In this document: positions 48,601 to 62,400 of the stretch, in pieces
Numbering within the stretch: position 1 is the stretch's first letter
Layout: every line of letters starts with the position of its first letter
NCBI GenBank assembly: GCA_037903475.1
Contig: JBAJFG010000232.1
Coordinates: 434,001-498,000, forward strand
Length of the DNA stretch: 64,000 nt
Source of the DNA: Ancylostoma caninum
Lineage: Eukaryota; Nematoda; Chromadorea; Rhabditida; Ancylostomatidae
Reading direction: 5' to 3'
Notes under the pieces: model-generated
The model's database searches: none
What the model was told of the DNA's origin: nothing
The model's input: the letters and a program-made list of their open reading frames with translations, nothing else
Program-made: the position numbers and the translations under genes

Positions 48601-51600
48601 CTTCGTTAATTCTTCTCCAGCCACTGAGCCTGTAGGCGTGCTAGTCCTATCCTTACCATAAACGGAGATTTTTCCCTCAATCGACGTTGCAATGTAGTTC
48701 AGTAGAATGCTGGAATACATTTTTGACGTTTATGTGCTATGAAATAGATAACTTCTAGGGTCAACTGCAGAAGAAATACTCAGGACTCTATCCTAATTAC
48801 AGTAGACTCACCTTACGAAGTCGTGTGTCAGCCGGTAGTCCAAATTTGACATGCGTTCAATAAATGCAAATGACATCTCAGAAACGTAGGAGTTCGGTGA
48901 GAGAAGTAGCTGAAACGTAATGAGTAATCCTATTTAGCTGCAAAGATACATAGAAAATGGAATTCAGATTCCTGAAATTCCCCAATGACACAGTTTCGTC
49001 CTTAAAGAGCAGCTCTGTGTCTGTCAAAGGCAGTTAAGGGGAAGAAAAGAAGGGGAAAGGGAGGCGGGAGGGGGTGAGGGGAGGGGGGGGGGGGCAGAAG
49101 ACGCCGTTCAAAGGAGAACGTTCTCACGGAAAGCTCAATAAAAATAATTACAGAATCATAGGAAAAATGGATAGAAACAATTAATGAAAATACTTCGACC
49201 CCTAAATCTTTCTGTATTTCTTCGGCTCAAAATGTTCCTTCTCGGAAGACCTTTTGAAAGCCCGAACCCTCATCGAAATTCCAATAAAAAATACGTCTAT
49301 CAAAATATAGATGAGCTCATGCACCTAAATGGGTAAGTAAATAAGACATACCTCAGCTATATCTGCTCGATTCTCACATGAGATAAAAGCGTTCACGAAT
49401 CGTTTAACTCTTTGTCGATGACCAATCACCACGTCTTTCCATAAAACCTGAAGGAATCCACGTGAAGACATCAATTCAAAAACATCGACTAGGTTTCCGA
49501 AGTCAACTGCCACAACACCTATACTGGAACACAACACATAACGAAATGCCTGTTTACACCCTGTCGGAAATGAATCGCTGTGGAAAAACAAAGCTGGCTG
49601 GCGCAAATAACTATTATAGACTTTGAAAAAGGCAAATAACATATCTACTTTTCACAGATCGGATTCTAAGGGTCACAAATAGACGTTGGAGTTGCAGAAC
49701 CAGCGCTTCAACAGAGAGTTACGGTAATTATACCCGACAGGATAGTTTCGTGTCTGAGCAAACAGCTAAAAAATTGCTCATGAAACAATATGTAGATGCC
49801 ACATGAGATGCTTCAGTCGATTGGTGTGAAGCATTTTGGCAGAAAGGCGTGACCAAACATCGCAATTGGCCGCTCCATACATGGCGACCAATCGCAAAGC
49901 TCCGCCACGGCTGCTTCCTTGGAAGGTACCTTCATACCTTCTAGTGATAAAGCTTTCGAAAATACGAAGAAAAAACAGACGTACCACTTCAGTTTTTGGA
50001 AGAATGAGCGGTGGTGCCCATGGTGCCAGCGTTAGCAAGAGACTAAGGACAGCCGGAAACAGATGTGTACGAGAACAGCTTCGAACCAAGATGTGTCGTA
50101 TTACCAACGATAAGGACTTCTAAAGAATGAATAAATGAAGTTGAAATAAAAAAAATTCAAGCGCTTCTATGAAGAAGTATCTCATTCGAATTGAAAAAAT
50201 ATGGTCTACCACCAACCAAGAAAAAAACTAACTCAATAGTACACATCCACCCCATTTATATTTTTACAATTCTCCAGCTCTAAAAACTGGTAGGAATAAA
50301 ATAATTCACCTCAATGAACAGCGATGGAGTCAGAACATCCAGAACTGCCAGGCGGATCTTCTTGCACTCCTCACTGAAGCTCTGCCCGTTCATTCCACCA
50401 GTCGAACTCCACATCAGGAAGAGTGCATCCAACAAAGAGTCACTCATCGGTCGCAACTGAAAGCGATTTCAATGAAGATCAGGGACGACTACTTCTACGT
50501 CGATCACGTACGCCGGTAACAAAGCCCATACCTCAACAAAGTGATCAGTGGTTTCTTTGAAGCGACGGGATTTTCCTCTCTAAAAAACGTTGATTTACCC
50601 TACAACGTTCACCTTACCTAGCGAAAGAAAAGAATGTAAAAAGAATGTGAAAATTTGTAAAAACCACAACTGAACAACCAACCCGAACTACTTGACCAAC
50701 CAAACTGCCACAGGTACGGAAATAGGCAGCAAACATTCGCAAAATGGGGAACGCGAACGCAAGGAAAATTCTGGACTCTTCACTAGATACTGGTTCACCC
50801 ATCTGCCACATTACATGACGATATTGAATGATTTCCTAATAAAAAAGATACCACTAAGGGAGTAGCTCGGAATCGAATTAGGACAAAAAATGAAAGACAG
50901 TAACAAAAAGAGAGAAAAGCGAAAATATGAAAAGATCAACTCACAAAAAGCCAGCCTGCGATTCCTTCAAATACACTTTCACGTTCCATCGTGTGATACA
51001 TCTCCAAGCGTGAAATATCATTAGCGTGCATAAGCTTAACTCGAAATTATTACATTCACACTGGCCACGGAAGGATGCTTTTAATTACCACTGCTTCCAT
51101 GACCCGAATATAAGTAGTGACAGTTGGGTTCACTTCGATCCTGTGATCCATAATTGTGCTCATTCTGAAAAAAAAAAGTACTGAACGACGAAGATGTACT
51201 TGGAACACGAATGAAAGTGCAGTGGATGTTTGAAGCATGAAGATCTGACTGATTATTGCCAAAATTTCAAGAATTTGAGCTACTTCGTTTGTCTGGTTCC
51301 AATTCAACGAACATTCGCTCCGAAGACATCAATCATCAATCCAGATTCTTTGTTGGGACGCCAACCAAACGTGTTTTATATACAAACATAACCGTTTCCG
51401 TAAAAATTTCCATCATTTAACCGAGTAGGTAATCAGGAGTTTTCCAAATAGCATTAGATCTATGAAATCTTTTCCTTACTCAGTTAAGTCGCTAATAAAG
51501 CGAGTTTCACAAGCATGAGCGTATCCGCGAAATTCTCACGTCAGTCATTTCATACAGTGACTCAACACGGAACAGCAGAATTTTAACTGCAGTAAAGTGG

Positions 51601-54600
51601 CAGCAAAGAAAATAAAAAATAGGAAAATTTTCGGGGAACCTACTTCTTGAAGAATCCTACAATTATATCAGAGCAGCCGTCCGCAATACGTTGAAACAAC
51701 GGGTTCGAAAAAGGCACTAGATATTCACACACTTTCCGATGATCGCTGAAATTGGAGAATTTGAGCAAAGGAAAGCTTTCCGAGGATGGCAAACAATACT
51801 AACCTTGGAGTGATGTAACCCTTTCCGATGAGTCGACAAAACATCTTCGCATGCTTCATCCAGAATTTAGGATCATCAACTTCGGCTACGACAATGGATA
51901 GAAGATGGACTGCTAATCCAAAACAGACAGACGATCGCACTTCGCTGCTGCTCTGAAAGAAAAAAGGAAAGAACTAGGAAAGATTATGGAAATGACCACA
52001 ACTGTGGCTGTAGCAAAAATGAGAATGCATGTACTTCAACCTAAGGTTCTATACTATATGGTGCATATACAGGGTGACAACAAAGCCTTTGGCCAAATAT
52101 AATAAATTGTAAGACTGGGATCAGATGGGCTAGCAGTCTGGAAATTTACCGGGGCCATGCATAATTCATGCGCTTTAAGAATCCACTCTTGGATTTCGGA
52201 TATCTTTTCTGGCTTTTCCGTAGAGTCGAAAAAACAATTGGCTACTGCAACGCACGAGGGCCGCAAGTTGATTGAGAATTTATGACCCTGTTTTCTTGTT
52301 AGGTCTATGCTAGGGAAGCTGGTGCTTGAGCGAAAGTTAGCTCAACTTTTGTGCTTTAGGGACTGCAATTCAGAAATCCAGAGGTCTCCGTTTCAGGAAG
52401 CATGATAATTATTAAGCAAATATGATGGTTTGGTAAAATCAGGAACTAACGAGTCTGAACCAACTTTCCGTTGCTTTTTCTTTTGAAACTTGATGGAAAA
52501 CTTTTGTCAAAAGCCCATCTTATTTCTGTCAGATGTGCTTAAGCCTAGGAAATAATATACCTCTCCGGGTTTCGCTCTGCCCACTTTTGCCCTTTGTTTT
52601 GTGCATTCTAGTAGGAAAAAGTGGTGGTGAAAGTCTATCGATCATTTTCGGTCAGTAAGACAAGTTTACATACGAATCTCCCTAGGACAGAAAGCTTATA
52701 CCTTCTTCAATATTGGGCAGGAAACTGGTGATTTGAAGAGCCAATTGAAAGAAGTTCTTGGAAAAGATGTCACCGAGACCCTATTTGCGGCCATTTCCAT
52801 CTCTACCTGGTTCCATGTTTGCAGATCACACAAAGTTCAAATAGAGCTATGGATCATGAAATTTTGCGCATGTGTTCGAGACATTTGGGTAGTCAACGCG
52901 AATACAAAGTCAGGAGTTTTCTGGCAAAGCGCAAGAAATAATTGCTATAAAGTCTTCGGCCAAAGACTTTGTTGTCACCCTGTAGCGACAGCCAAATAAA
53001 TCTCAATCTATACCAGCGAGAAGATTTCTAAACATTTGAAACAAACACTAGTAAGAACTTACCGTGCCATGGTCAATTACATCTACTATGTAGTAAACGT
53101 ATTTCTGCGCCAAAATCCAAACCACTTCTCGCTTGCCTCGTCCACTCTCTTCTCTGCACAGTTCGCATAATGACTTCAAAGCCATAACACGCTGATCATC
53201 ATCAATGCAGTGACGCAATCTAAAAACCATGTAAGGATTCAGCAGATAAAAAAAAAACTACTCCAATACGTGTACACGGGGTCACCCGCTTCTGTTAATT
53301 TCAAATAAATTTAGTTTTCAGTGGGAGCCCATTTTGACAGCACGTATTTCTAGAGTACAAGCGCTCCATGACCACCTGCAGCGGTCTGCTTAGAGCTCAG
53401 TGAACATAGTAGAGACTATATCAAGGTGAAATTTGTGTCAAAGCCATTGTTAAGGAAGCATAGGAATACGGATGAGGTTCAATACTGAAGAAGCAATAGA
53501 AGGCCGAAGAAAACAAGTTTTAGAACTGCATTTAGATAAGCATAAACACTGCATTGCTAATTAACACCGCATTTGGAGGAAAACGATTGTACCCAACAAA
53601 AGTGGCAGTTCTTGCGTACTTTAGACTAGCATAACCACAAAATAATAATCTCATACGCCACTAACACAAGCTAAAAACACTCAAAGAAACATCACCACTC
53701 TTAAAATCATTAAGCGTGAAATTTCAAAGAATTTCACGCACGTTCTATACAAGAGAATGAGCTATCAAAAAATATAGGACTCGTAAAATTAATAGAAGAC
53801 GTACGTTCCAGCACATCCGCGCATCTCGTCAACTAGATGAAGGGCGTGTAGTCTATACGCCAATGTCAAGTGCACTTCCTTCGCATCCGGGAATTTCTCG
53901 TCAAACTCCCAGACGCCTTCATCAAACGACGCTATATCCGACAACAACTCATCCTGAAGAGTAAATGCAGTTTCAAGCCCTTTTCACATAATAAACCGTA
54001 CTATATACAGCGAATTAATACATAGGACTAAGAGTACATTAATTGAAAAACGAAGTGTGCATGGTGCACTCACCGACTTCTGAGTTTCTGCGAGTTTCTT
54101 CAACTCCGCGTACAATGAGTTCAATTCCGGATAATGAGCAATGAATAATGTCCCGTAGTATCTATCACATAGTAGATATCTCATAAACTGCAGCACATTC
54201 GGCCATTTGTCGACAATTCGAGTAATTCTAAGTAGTTTCACGCATATGCTGAGCAGCTCGCTGCAAAGTAGGAGAAAGAGTCTTTGTTCAGTTGGAAATG
54301 ACAACGAATCAGGCAGATTAACCTTGACTGTAGCACTGCATAGACATCAAAGCTCGCGCAAATCTTCTCGTCATCAAATTCAACGATATACTCCCTCACG
54401 AAGTCCAAGCTGCAAAATAGCTCACCTCTTATCGTAGCACTGCCAGTGATCGACTTCAACCTAAGATATGCAAACAGCCTTTCTGTTTTTTTTTTCTTTA
54501 AATTCAACATAAAAGCCCAATATTAACACAAACAGAGAATAGATTCCGATAAAAACTGAAGGCTGTGAATGGTATTTCAGGTATCCACAATAATGAGGTC

Positions 54601-57600
54601 CTCAATATAGTAGAAGGTTTGAATTTTCAATGTTTGAAGACCCTGATATAGATAGAAGTTATGATACACGAGGGAAGGAGCAGAAAAGATGGAAACTCCG
54701 CTAAATTTGTAGATTATCTCTTTCTGTCAGCCAGAGAACATTCTGGAAACTTCCACGCTCCACAAAACAAGAAGCTGACACTCTTTTCCAGATCTTTCTA
54801 ACGTGGATGTGTCACCCGCCTATCCAGGCAAGTTTTCGATAATCTATAAGAACGTCAGCTGTTTACTAGCGGACATGTGAGGAGAAGCCATCAGCCGACC
54901 CCCCCCCCCTTCAAACCCATAACCGCAAAATTCCGCTTTCCAGCTGATGGGATACGCAGTAAGCTGAGCAGGACGTCGACGTCTAATCTCTTAAGCTCTA
55001 CGTTGCAACCAGGAAGAGGGGTGAAGAAGGACGGAAGTCTGTCTGCTACACGTTAATCCTTCGTGCAGCTTCAGTAATCCATCAGTGGGTGCAGGAATCG
55101 GTCGAAATGGTTTCCAGCATGCAAAATGCTCATACTTCTACAACTTCCCAAGCATTAGTGGCGGGTAAGGAAATTCCTAAAGCACAACCGCACCAAATGT
55201 GGACTGGATAAGCTATTTTGTACAGGATGCAGACTTAAGCGGACCACAGACATTTTCCGATTCGCGGCGCTGCGTGGCGCGAGAAGTGACCCGCGCGCGG
55301 GAAACATCTCGCTCTGGAAGTTGCGTTGGATCTGAGGCGTGCCCTAGATCATCTCGCAGCGCGAAAAAACACAAAATGCCGCGGAGGGCACGCGCGAGAC
55401 AAAATCTCTGAAAGGCCCCCTGCTTGCGGCATAGATCAAATTCTCAATCGAAAGACTACCTGCAAATGGATTTTAGCAGTTCGGACGTAGCCTTTCGATT
55501 GAGAATTTGATCTATTGGAGCGGATCAGCTCGCGCGTACTGCAACACGACATTTACTCCGAGGTGAATGCCCTGTATAGCGCGGCGCGGCGTGGCACAAC
55601 TCTGAAACCCGCTTCACGGGATAGCGGCATATAGGGTTTGACGGAATATTGCGCACAAGCAAATAAATATCTGTATGCCACATATGTAGAGAGTATAGTT
55701 GGATATTTTAGAGAGAACGTTTGTCACTTTGTCTGCAATTACGGCTGAGTCGCGGTGTCAGCCGGCTGCTCAGCTGGTTCAATCGATGCGAGGATGCCGA
55801 AGGGGTGTGCCTGGTAAGTGATTTTTCTCAATTTTCACACTTTTCTCCGTAAAGTGGCAATGAATGTAATGTAAAATAATGTAAAATGTGCCCTTGTTGG
55901 GAAAGCAACCTACCATTACCAGAAAAAAAATCTAAAGTGTCCGAATACATCGTCAACTATGTAAACTCACATCATCCAAGCTGATGATAAAAATGGAAAG
56001 GAACAAAAAGAAGAAAAACCAAGAGAAAAACAATGATGGGTTCTTAACGACAGTACTCACCTCATTTGAAAATCATTCCATTTTTCTGTGAATTCACTTA
56101 CAGGCACTTCATTGAAATGCGCTGCACCAGAAATAGCCGAGAATACCTCTCCGGCACTGGCTTCCAGCTGCGTAAGGGAGGTTACAAAACGTGACCAGGA
56201 CACGACAAGTGTTATGAGCGGTAGAACATTCTGGAAAAACACCTTAAAATGCCCAGAAAACACCTCTTCCACAAGCTGTTTCTCGGTGGGGCAAACCTTG
56301 CTAGGAAAGTAACGATCGCCTATGGACACCGCAACAAGTCTCGAGTACAGGGTACCATGAGGATCCTCCAAATTACTCTCGCAAAGGCGGTTATTTGCCT
56401 CTCGCCAAATTGATCGTGAAGAAATCTGGAAAACCTCTAGAACAGCTCTAGGGAGACAAAAAATCCACAAAAACTCCATACCAGCTGGAATAGCGACCGA
56501 AGCGCAGACGTTCGCAACTCTGCACTTCCTGGATCTTCTATCACTTCCACAAGGAGTTCCATCATCCCTGATTCCTTAATCGACGGACAATTTTGTACAG
56601 GATTCTGATATTAAACTCTCATATCTGCAAACAAAAACAAAAAATCGTACAATTAGAGCTTGTCCAATAGCTTTCGGGGCGTTCGCGATCGTTTTCAAGA
56701 TTTCAAATGCAATATCGTGCAGTTTCTTAGCCTGAAATAATCCACTCGTTGCGGAACAAATGCAAACGTCAATTAGATGTGACTAATGGGAAGTGTAGCA
56801 AGTACCTCTTCAAATGCTTGCGCATCTTTGCCAAGGCACACCTCCAACCAAATCATTATTCTTGATGTGACGTCTTTTTCCGTAATGGATGCATCTATAA
56901 CGATGACTCCTCTTATCTTTCTACGTTATGAAAAAAATTCTACCGCCCAGGTCTACAGATCTCCGAAAAAGCTATGAGAAAGAGAGTATGAATAAATGAA
57001 AGCCTTATAGACTTTTCTGGAGAAAAATGAAAAACTTACCCTCCGTAAGCATCGAGAAGCATGCAGCAAGATGTGGAAACAACGTTTCAATGGTGACGAT
57101 GAAATCATCTCTACAAATGAAGTTTTCTCAAGAACCAAATCATTACCATATACAAAATACTGACCTTCCCTCAAGTATAGTGTCCTGATCAAAAGCTTCA
57201 AGCGCTTCAACGAAAATCTCCCAATTTTTTGCATCGCATTCCGGCGACTGGTGCTTAGTCCAAGGAGGACGAATATTCTGTTTAAACAAGTAAAGAAATA
57301 AAAATCATCAGCGCTTGAATGCATCACTGCGATTACTTAGGGTAAATGTGTTGGCGATCGTGTTGATGGTGGGTAAATTCGTGTGATGTTAACAAGTTCA
57401 CCTTGGATGATCTCAATGAAGCATTCCAGCGCTAGTAAAATTTCTTACCTTCACTGCAACTGGAGTAAAAGTAGTGGGATTGAACGCCTCCGCCACTACC
57501 TCATTAGGAATATCAGCCAAACCATCCTGAAAAGTAAACTAAATCTGCTATGGCTAATTAATCATCCATATTCCGGAAGTTTCTCCGTAAAACAATTATT

Positions 57601-58150
57601 GTACCTCAGGGTTCTTTCACGGACAGCCCAGTGTAGGGTTAAAACGCGGCAAAACAGGGTTTCGGAACAAAACTCCTTAGACAGGAATAGTACTTGTGCA
57701 AATTCACTGTATGCATCCTGTAGGGTTTGTGTGAAGCTGCACTGCCGCGGGGTTTCACATTCTGATGGAATTCGGGGTAACAAGAAAACCTTTCTGTTTG
57801 TTAGCAGCATCGTTCGGCTAGTTGTCCTGCTTCATGACTTCAGAAGAGTTGGTTTCTCCGGCGCCGCCCCCTTTTCAGCCCTCATCCACTCACTATTGGT
57901 TCTTCTTCTTCTTCAGAACCGTCATAGGCCTCATCAGCCATCGCAAGGTCGCTGGACGCTATACTAATCAGCTCATCATCGGCATTCTCATCCATTTCCT
58001 CCTTTTCATCACACTGCTCGGGGCTGTTCTCATATTCATCTGATTTCTCTGTAAAACAAACAACTTAGGAATGAAAACCAGAAACTCATGGTGACCACCA
58101 CCTAGCTGATTTTCGGCCTCCAGTTCGTCCTCAGCCTTCTCGGATTCCAT
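45667..58150 (-). CDS. giant ARM/HEAT-like protein, Virilizer (VIRMA)-like candidate
   Basis: At least 25 exons on the minus strand appear to belong to one gene. It opens with MESEKAEDELEAENQ (58150) and a strongly acidic exon (about 58050-57897, SEEEEE). Then come about 57527-57450 (DGLADIPNE then AFNPTTFTPVAV), 57279-57167, 57114-57041, 56920-56805, 56733-56660, 56605-56484 (ESGMMELLVEVIEDPGSAEL), 56429-56105, 54465-54325, 54260-54072, 53950-53810, 53225-53065, 51954-51805, 51750-51640, 51170-51060, 50840-50700, 50458-50310, 49530-49350, 48910-48570, 48365-48250, 48172-47970, 47520-47375, 46520-46388, 46320-46150, 46080-45935 and 45865-45667. The exons encode amphipathic helix pairs throughout. 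The acidic region, a short conserved linker and the first ARM block (about 300 residues) recall, in order, the Virilizer/VIRMA scaffold of the m6A writer complex. VIRMA's N-terminal globular domain is not seen. Identity is an inference from memory; edges approximate. Confidence 0.5.
46645..47245. repeat. cluster of GGGTGGTC words in an intron
   Basis: About ten near-copies of GGGTGGTCY or its complement GACCACCC occur at irregular spacing (for example 46679, 46737, 46791, 46919, 47021, 47103, 47165, 47192), separated by C-rich runs (46892-46904 and 47046-47060). No fixed period and no coding potential. Intron of the VIRMA-like gene. Confidence 0.55.
52070..52982. mobile_element. 913-bp TA-flanked DNA transposon remnant
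   Basis: Ends CAGGGTGACAACAAAG and its inverted partner CTTTGTTGTCACCCTG, each extending into GGCCAAA, give TIRs of about 25 bp flanked by TA (52068-52069 and 52983-52984), as for Tc1/mariner elements. The interior carries only broken ORFs (longest 52733-52999, plus). Sits in an intron of the VIRMA-like gene. Confidence 0.8.
55431..55515. repeat. 85-bp foldback
   Basis: ATAGATCAAATTCTCAATCG at the left mirrors CGATTGAGAATTTGATCTAT at the right; arms continue through AAAG and TAC. A related word (ATTCTCAACTGAAAGGCTAC) occurs once near 17367. Intron of the VIRMA-like gene, next to a GC-rich patch at 55255-55420. Confidence 0.8.
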
Positions 58151-58479
58151 TTCCAAAGTTTTTAATAACTATACTAGAAATCACAGAAAAATAGGACAGT
58201 ACTTTCCTAAACAAGAAAAAATTAAATGAACCATAAGAATAAATTATAACTGCAGACTCAGAAACATAGTCTTGCTTAAAGTGTAAATTTGGTTGTGGTC
58301 CGTTTCAAATGCGACGATAGTTTGGTGTTAACGCAGACTGTCTGCCTTTCTCTCCTCCCTCTTCTACTCATGCGCACTTTCCCCCGTTCTTTTTTTCTAT
58401 AGCTTCTCCCCAACTATCGTCCCTAGTGGAACAGACCAAACAATCGCACAAAGATTTTAAGTTTGTTTAAAAAGTAGTA

Positions 58480-58744
58480 CAGTGAGCGTCGATGGCGGTG
58501 GCCCTTCTGCGGCCCTGAGACGGATGCCGCGCAACCGCGCCGCGCGCGCCGGAATCGGTGTTGTCTGCCGCAGGAATGATATTTCTAGGCGCTTTTCTTC
58601 CCGATTTGATTATCTTTTCCTGGGTAAAAAAGCGGCTAAAAATAGCAATTCGGGGGCAGACCACATTTATGACGGCGGGCGCGGCACGGTTGCACGTCGT
58701 CCTTCTCAGGGCCGCAGGAGGGCCAACGCCATCGTCGTTGACTG
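58480..58744. mobile_element. TA-flanked MITE, family A copy 2
   Basis: 265 bp starting CAGTGAGCGTCGATGGCGG and ending with the inverted GCCATCGTCGTTGACTG, flanked by TA (58478-58479 and 58745-58746). Shares with 12206-12472 the end layout, the GGCGGTGGCCC subterminal word, GGAATCGGTGT / GGGATCGGTGT and TCTAGGC interior words, and almost the same length. Lies just upstream of the VIRMA-like start codon. Confidence 0.85.
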
Positions 58745-59482
58745 TACGTAAACTGGCAGGAAACATGCACTTTAATGCTCGCTCCCACTTTGAAAAAATA
58801 ATGGAGACAGAAAAATGTCATTGCAACCGGAACCAACAAAACTTTAAAAACATTTAAGAAAAAATAGGTTGTCGTCCATAACCGATATTAAACATAGTCA
58901 TTAACCAACAACAACGCAAATCCACTGCAACACAACATTCATGTTCTCTGAAACATTTATTTCCATATATACAGTACCACAAAATCTGTATATCACTGGT
59001 CAAACAATATGAATGTCACTGGCAAAAAAAAACTGACATTGACTGGATGGTAAGCAATGACTGGATGACAGGAAATCACATGCATTTGGACAGAATGCAG
59101 CACAGCACTCTGAACCCATAAAAGAGAATGAACACCAGAAGGATAATAAAGACACTACCACGACACTACGCACCATAAAACATAAGAAAATACATGAAGA
59201 CGTAGCGAAATCTAAGTAAATACTGGAAATAAAGTGAACAGAAATGAAAACCCATTGGTAAGCTGGTCGGGAAAAAAGGCCAAGCAGTGGAGGGGGAAAA
59301 GTACCAGGTTAAGCGTTATTCATCAAAAGTTTGGAAGCGCAGAGATGTTATAAATTGAGAAATGAACACTTTTTACTCCAAATGACAGTTTGATGGATGA
59401 AAAAAGCAAATCTAGCTTGTTTCAAGTGAGCAAGGAACTTAATACAACAAGATGAACATCACGGTTAGCCGAGATCTCCTAA

Positions 59483-62400
59483 TCAAGTAGACGTACAGTT
59501 ACCGGAAGGAACGCAGCACACTTGCTGCGTGGTCGAAAGCGACACCTGCTCACGATGGTTGAAGTAAACAAGCGCGACGACAATATCAAACTGCATGTTC
59601 ACGTAAAGAGACGTGAGGCGTGAGAACGGCGCTTGACAGTATTCCCTAAAAAGAAACAATAAGGAGTTATGTATGGAGGAATACCCAAAAAGATGAAGCC
59701 AAGGCGGAGAATAGGGATGTGTCATGAATATCCTCGCTCAGCTATGGAGCTCTCAAAGACACTGCTGTACAACAGTGGAACAGCGCCGGTAGAGTTGCGG
59801 TGTTGCTGTGATTCTGAGATATCCTGAGTATACATTGGACCGAAAAGAAATCGGATAATTTTGTTACGTCTATTACCATATTCAGGAAACAATTTAAATG
59901 TCCAGATATTCGAGAATGAGAAAGCCCTCAAGCTCTTCTCCTCTCGCATACAGCACCCAATTGGTCTCTAATGGTGGAACATTCTTTTCCATTTATTCAA
60001 ATTCAAATATCTTCGCTTTCGAATATCGAATACTTCGAATTAATGAAAAATTCGAATGTTTCAAGATTGGAGGCCACTACAATACTGTACGGAAGAAAAG
60101 AAGGGCTTCAGAGCTCTCTCAATCTCACACACCTGAATGTCCAAATTGTTTCCTGAGTTGGTAATTGGAGTAACTAAATTATTTGATTTTTACTCGGTCC
60201 ATTGTGCATATAATCCTAACACGTACTAAGTAATTTTTGACGGATTCCAACAAAGTTCCTCCGTCTTTACTTATTCGAAACTGGTGTGTCAAGATGTGCC
60301 AGAATCGCAGCAATCCGTGCTGTTTCGCTGGAGCAAGAGAGTTCCTGCGAACGCGTCATGAGTGAGCAAAGATAAGCTCGTCAGCCTATTCCTATTCCAT
60401 TATTTTAGTGGCTACTTTTGATCTTTGTATTACTTTCGACTATCAAATAACTAAACTAATAATTCTAATAGTTTTGTTATTGAATTTCTGCCCAACCTGA
60501 TCCTCAAAACAGCAGAGCAAAGTTATCCTTCTCGATTGTTTAACAAGCTAATGCTTCGACAATCGACCATTAGGTCTGCCTTCAATAAATTTCCCACAAA
60601 ACACCATCAGCAACGTCTTAGCAGAAGTTAAGGTCATAGCGGCACTGTATTTCAGACACAATATCATGTAGCATTTCCTTCTAGGTTAAGAGAGTACAAT
60701 GTACTGACATGAGGTTCAAAAATGATGAAAGATCACACATCTAGCTTGTTGTGATGTAACCAATTGCTAAAAGTCCTAAGCATGTCCAGAAAGGCCGCAA
60801 TTTCCCCGCGGTGTGACTCAGCTTGATAATCTTCACATTTTCCCTGTGTTAACGTTTAAAGAATAAGCTTGGATCGCATGATCACGCTGCGGTTTCTTTA
60901 GAATGGTTTTCGTGGGAAAATCGAAAATTGTCATCGCTCGATACAGGCGCATATTTTTGCACGGTTACACTGCCTCCATTTGGGTCCTTGCAGAAAAAAA
61001 AACGCGGTAATTCTATCGTTCACGCTGTGATAGTAGCAGCAATGGCATCAACCGACAAGAATGCCACAGACATAAGATTTGAACGCAAAAATGGGAAGAC
61101 ACGGTAATGATGTTAAATGTAAAAGAAAATTGAAAAGGATCAGATATGCGATTAGGACTAAACTTTGACAAGTATGTGCACAACAACCATCACAGCAACC
61201 CTGAGACATCCACTAATCTCTTCCGGAAGTATAGCACCCTTTCTCGCCGGCAGTCGGTATCAGCGATTCGGATACCAATCGATTATGGGATCACGCATAC
61301 TGACACGCGTTCAGCCAAGCCCATTCACAGTCAACAGGTATCAAAATCAATGTCACTCAAGCGACTGTAATGAAGGAAGCGATACTCCACGTGGAGTAAA
61401 AAAGAAACCCAATATTCTACAGGACAGGCATGTGGAATTTACCACAACAACGAAACATAAAAAAAACGCTTGGCCCTAAAGTTAAACACTTACGCCACAA
61501 CGTCGCTGAGAGTCACAGAATTGTTAAACATTAGCTGGTTGTTGTTACTGCTTAGTGGTGCCACTGATACTGTGCTAGCGTTCAAGCCCGATCCTATTAC
61601 ATCGCTTGACCATGGTTGGAATTTCGATATTATCTGAAGAAAGCAGATCAACGGAACTGCAGTGCATTGCCTTCGTATACCCTGAACTCACCGTAGCTGA
61701 TGTGTTCACAACTTGAACAACATAATAATTCGCATTTGAGATATTGACATAGTTCTAAACAAGAATCCCATTAAACCACTATGAGCAACTTGCAGATCTA
61801 TAACGAAACAACGGGCTCACCATAAAATGGAAACGGATCATCGGCGGACTCGGCTTATGTTCAGTTACGTGAATAATATTGATAGCAGGTCTGTTGCTGT
61901 GTAAGTCTACGGCTCGAGGAACAAGCATGAAAATTGCCCCGGACGCGAGCAGGGTACACATCTACAAACATGCCGATAATTAGAGAGGCAAAATCATTAA
62001 AGAAAGAAGATCTGAGCAAAAAGCAACGCTTTAAAGGCATTCTAAGTCGAATCGAAACTCGAGGAGGGAAATCCACGCACCGCAATCCCTATAAGCACCC
62101 AGAACCATGTTCGCTTCGGCTTCAAACGATCGTCGTTCAAGGGAATTAGTGCAACTAATGTTTCCTCCATTTCTGTAAAATTTTGATCCAATTTTAAAAA
62201 TGGCCACAAAAATTTCATAGAAAAAACGAAGGCACCTTTAGGAATTCGCCCGGTACCCTTGCATGATGGGCATGGTACACTACCGCCCATTAATTCGGTG
62301 TAGTCTGTGTTCAGCGACCTAGAAAACGGAATTATGGGAGATCACAGGAGAAGTACTGAACAGGATCTTGTGAGGCAATGCATCAGAGCGGGAACATTGC

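Noticed and set aside
56057..56479. 140-codon minus ORF taken as one exon from its own ATG
   Set aside because: The ATG lies inside an intron: the upstream exon ends at a GTATGG donor overlapping it, and the frame is joined properly by an acceptor at TTTTCCAG about 54 bp later.
57383..57967. 194-codon plus-strand ORF, the longest in the window
   Set aside because: Antisense to exons and an intron of the VIRMA-like gene, whose minus-strand exons have splice sites in phase; the plus frame has no family resemblance.
58482..58857. Plus and minus ORFs of 89-99 codons
   Set aside because: They fall within the family A MITE and mirror each other because of its inverted repeats.
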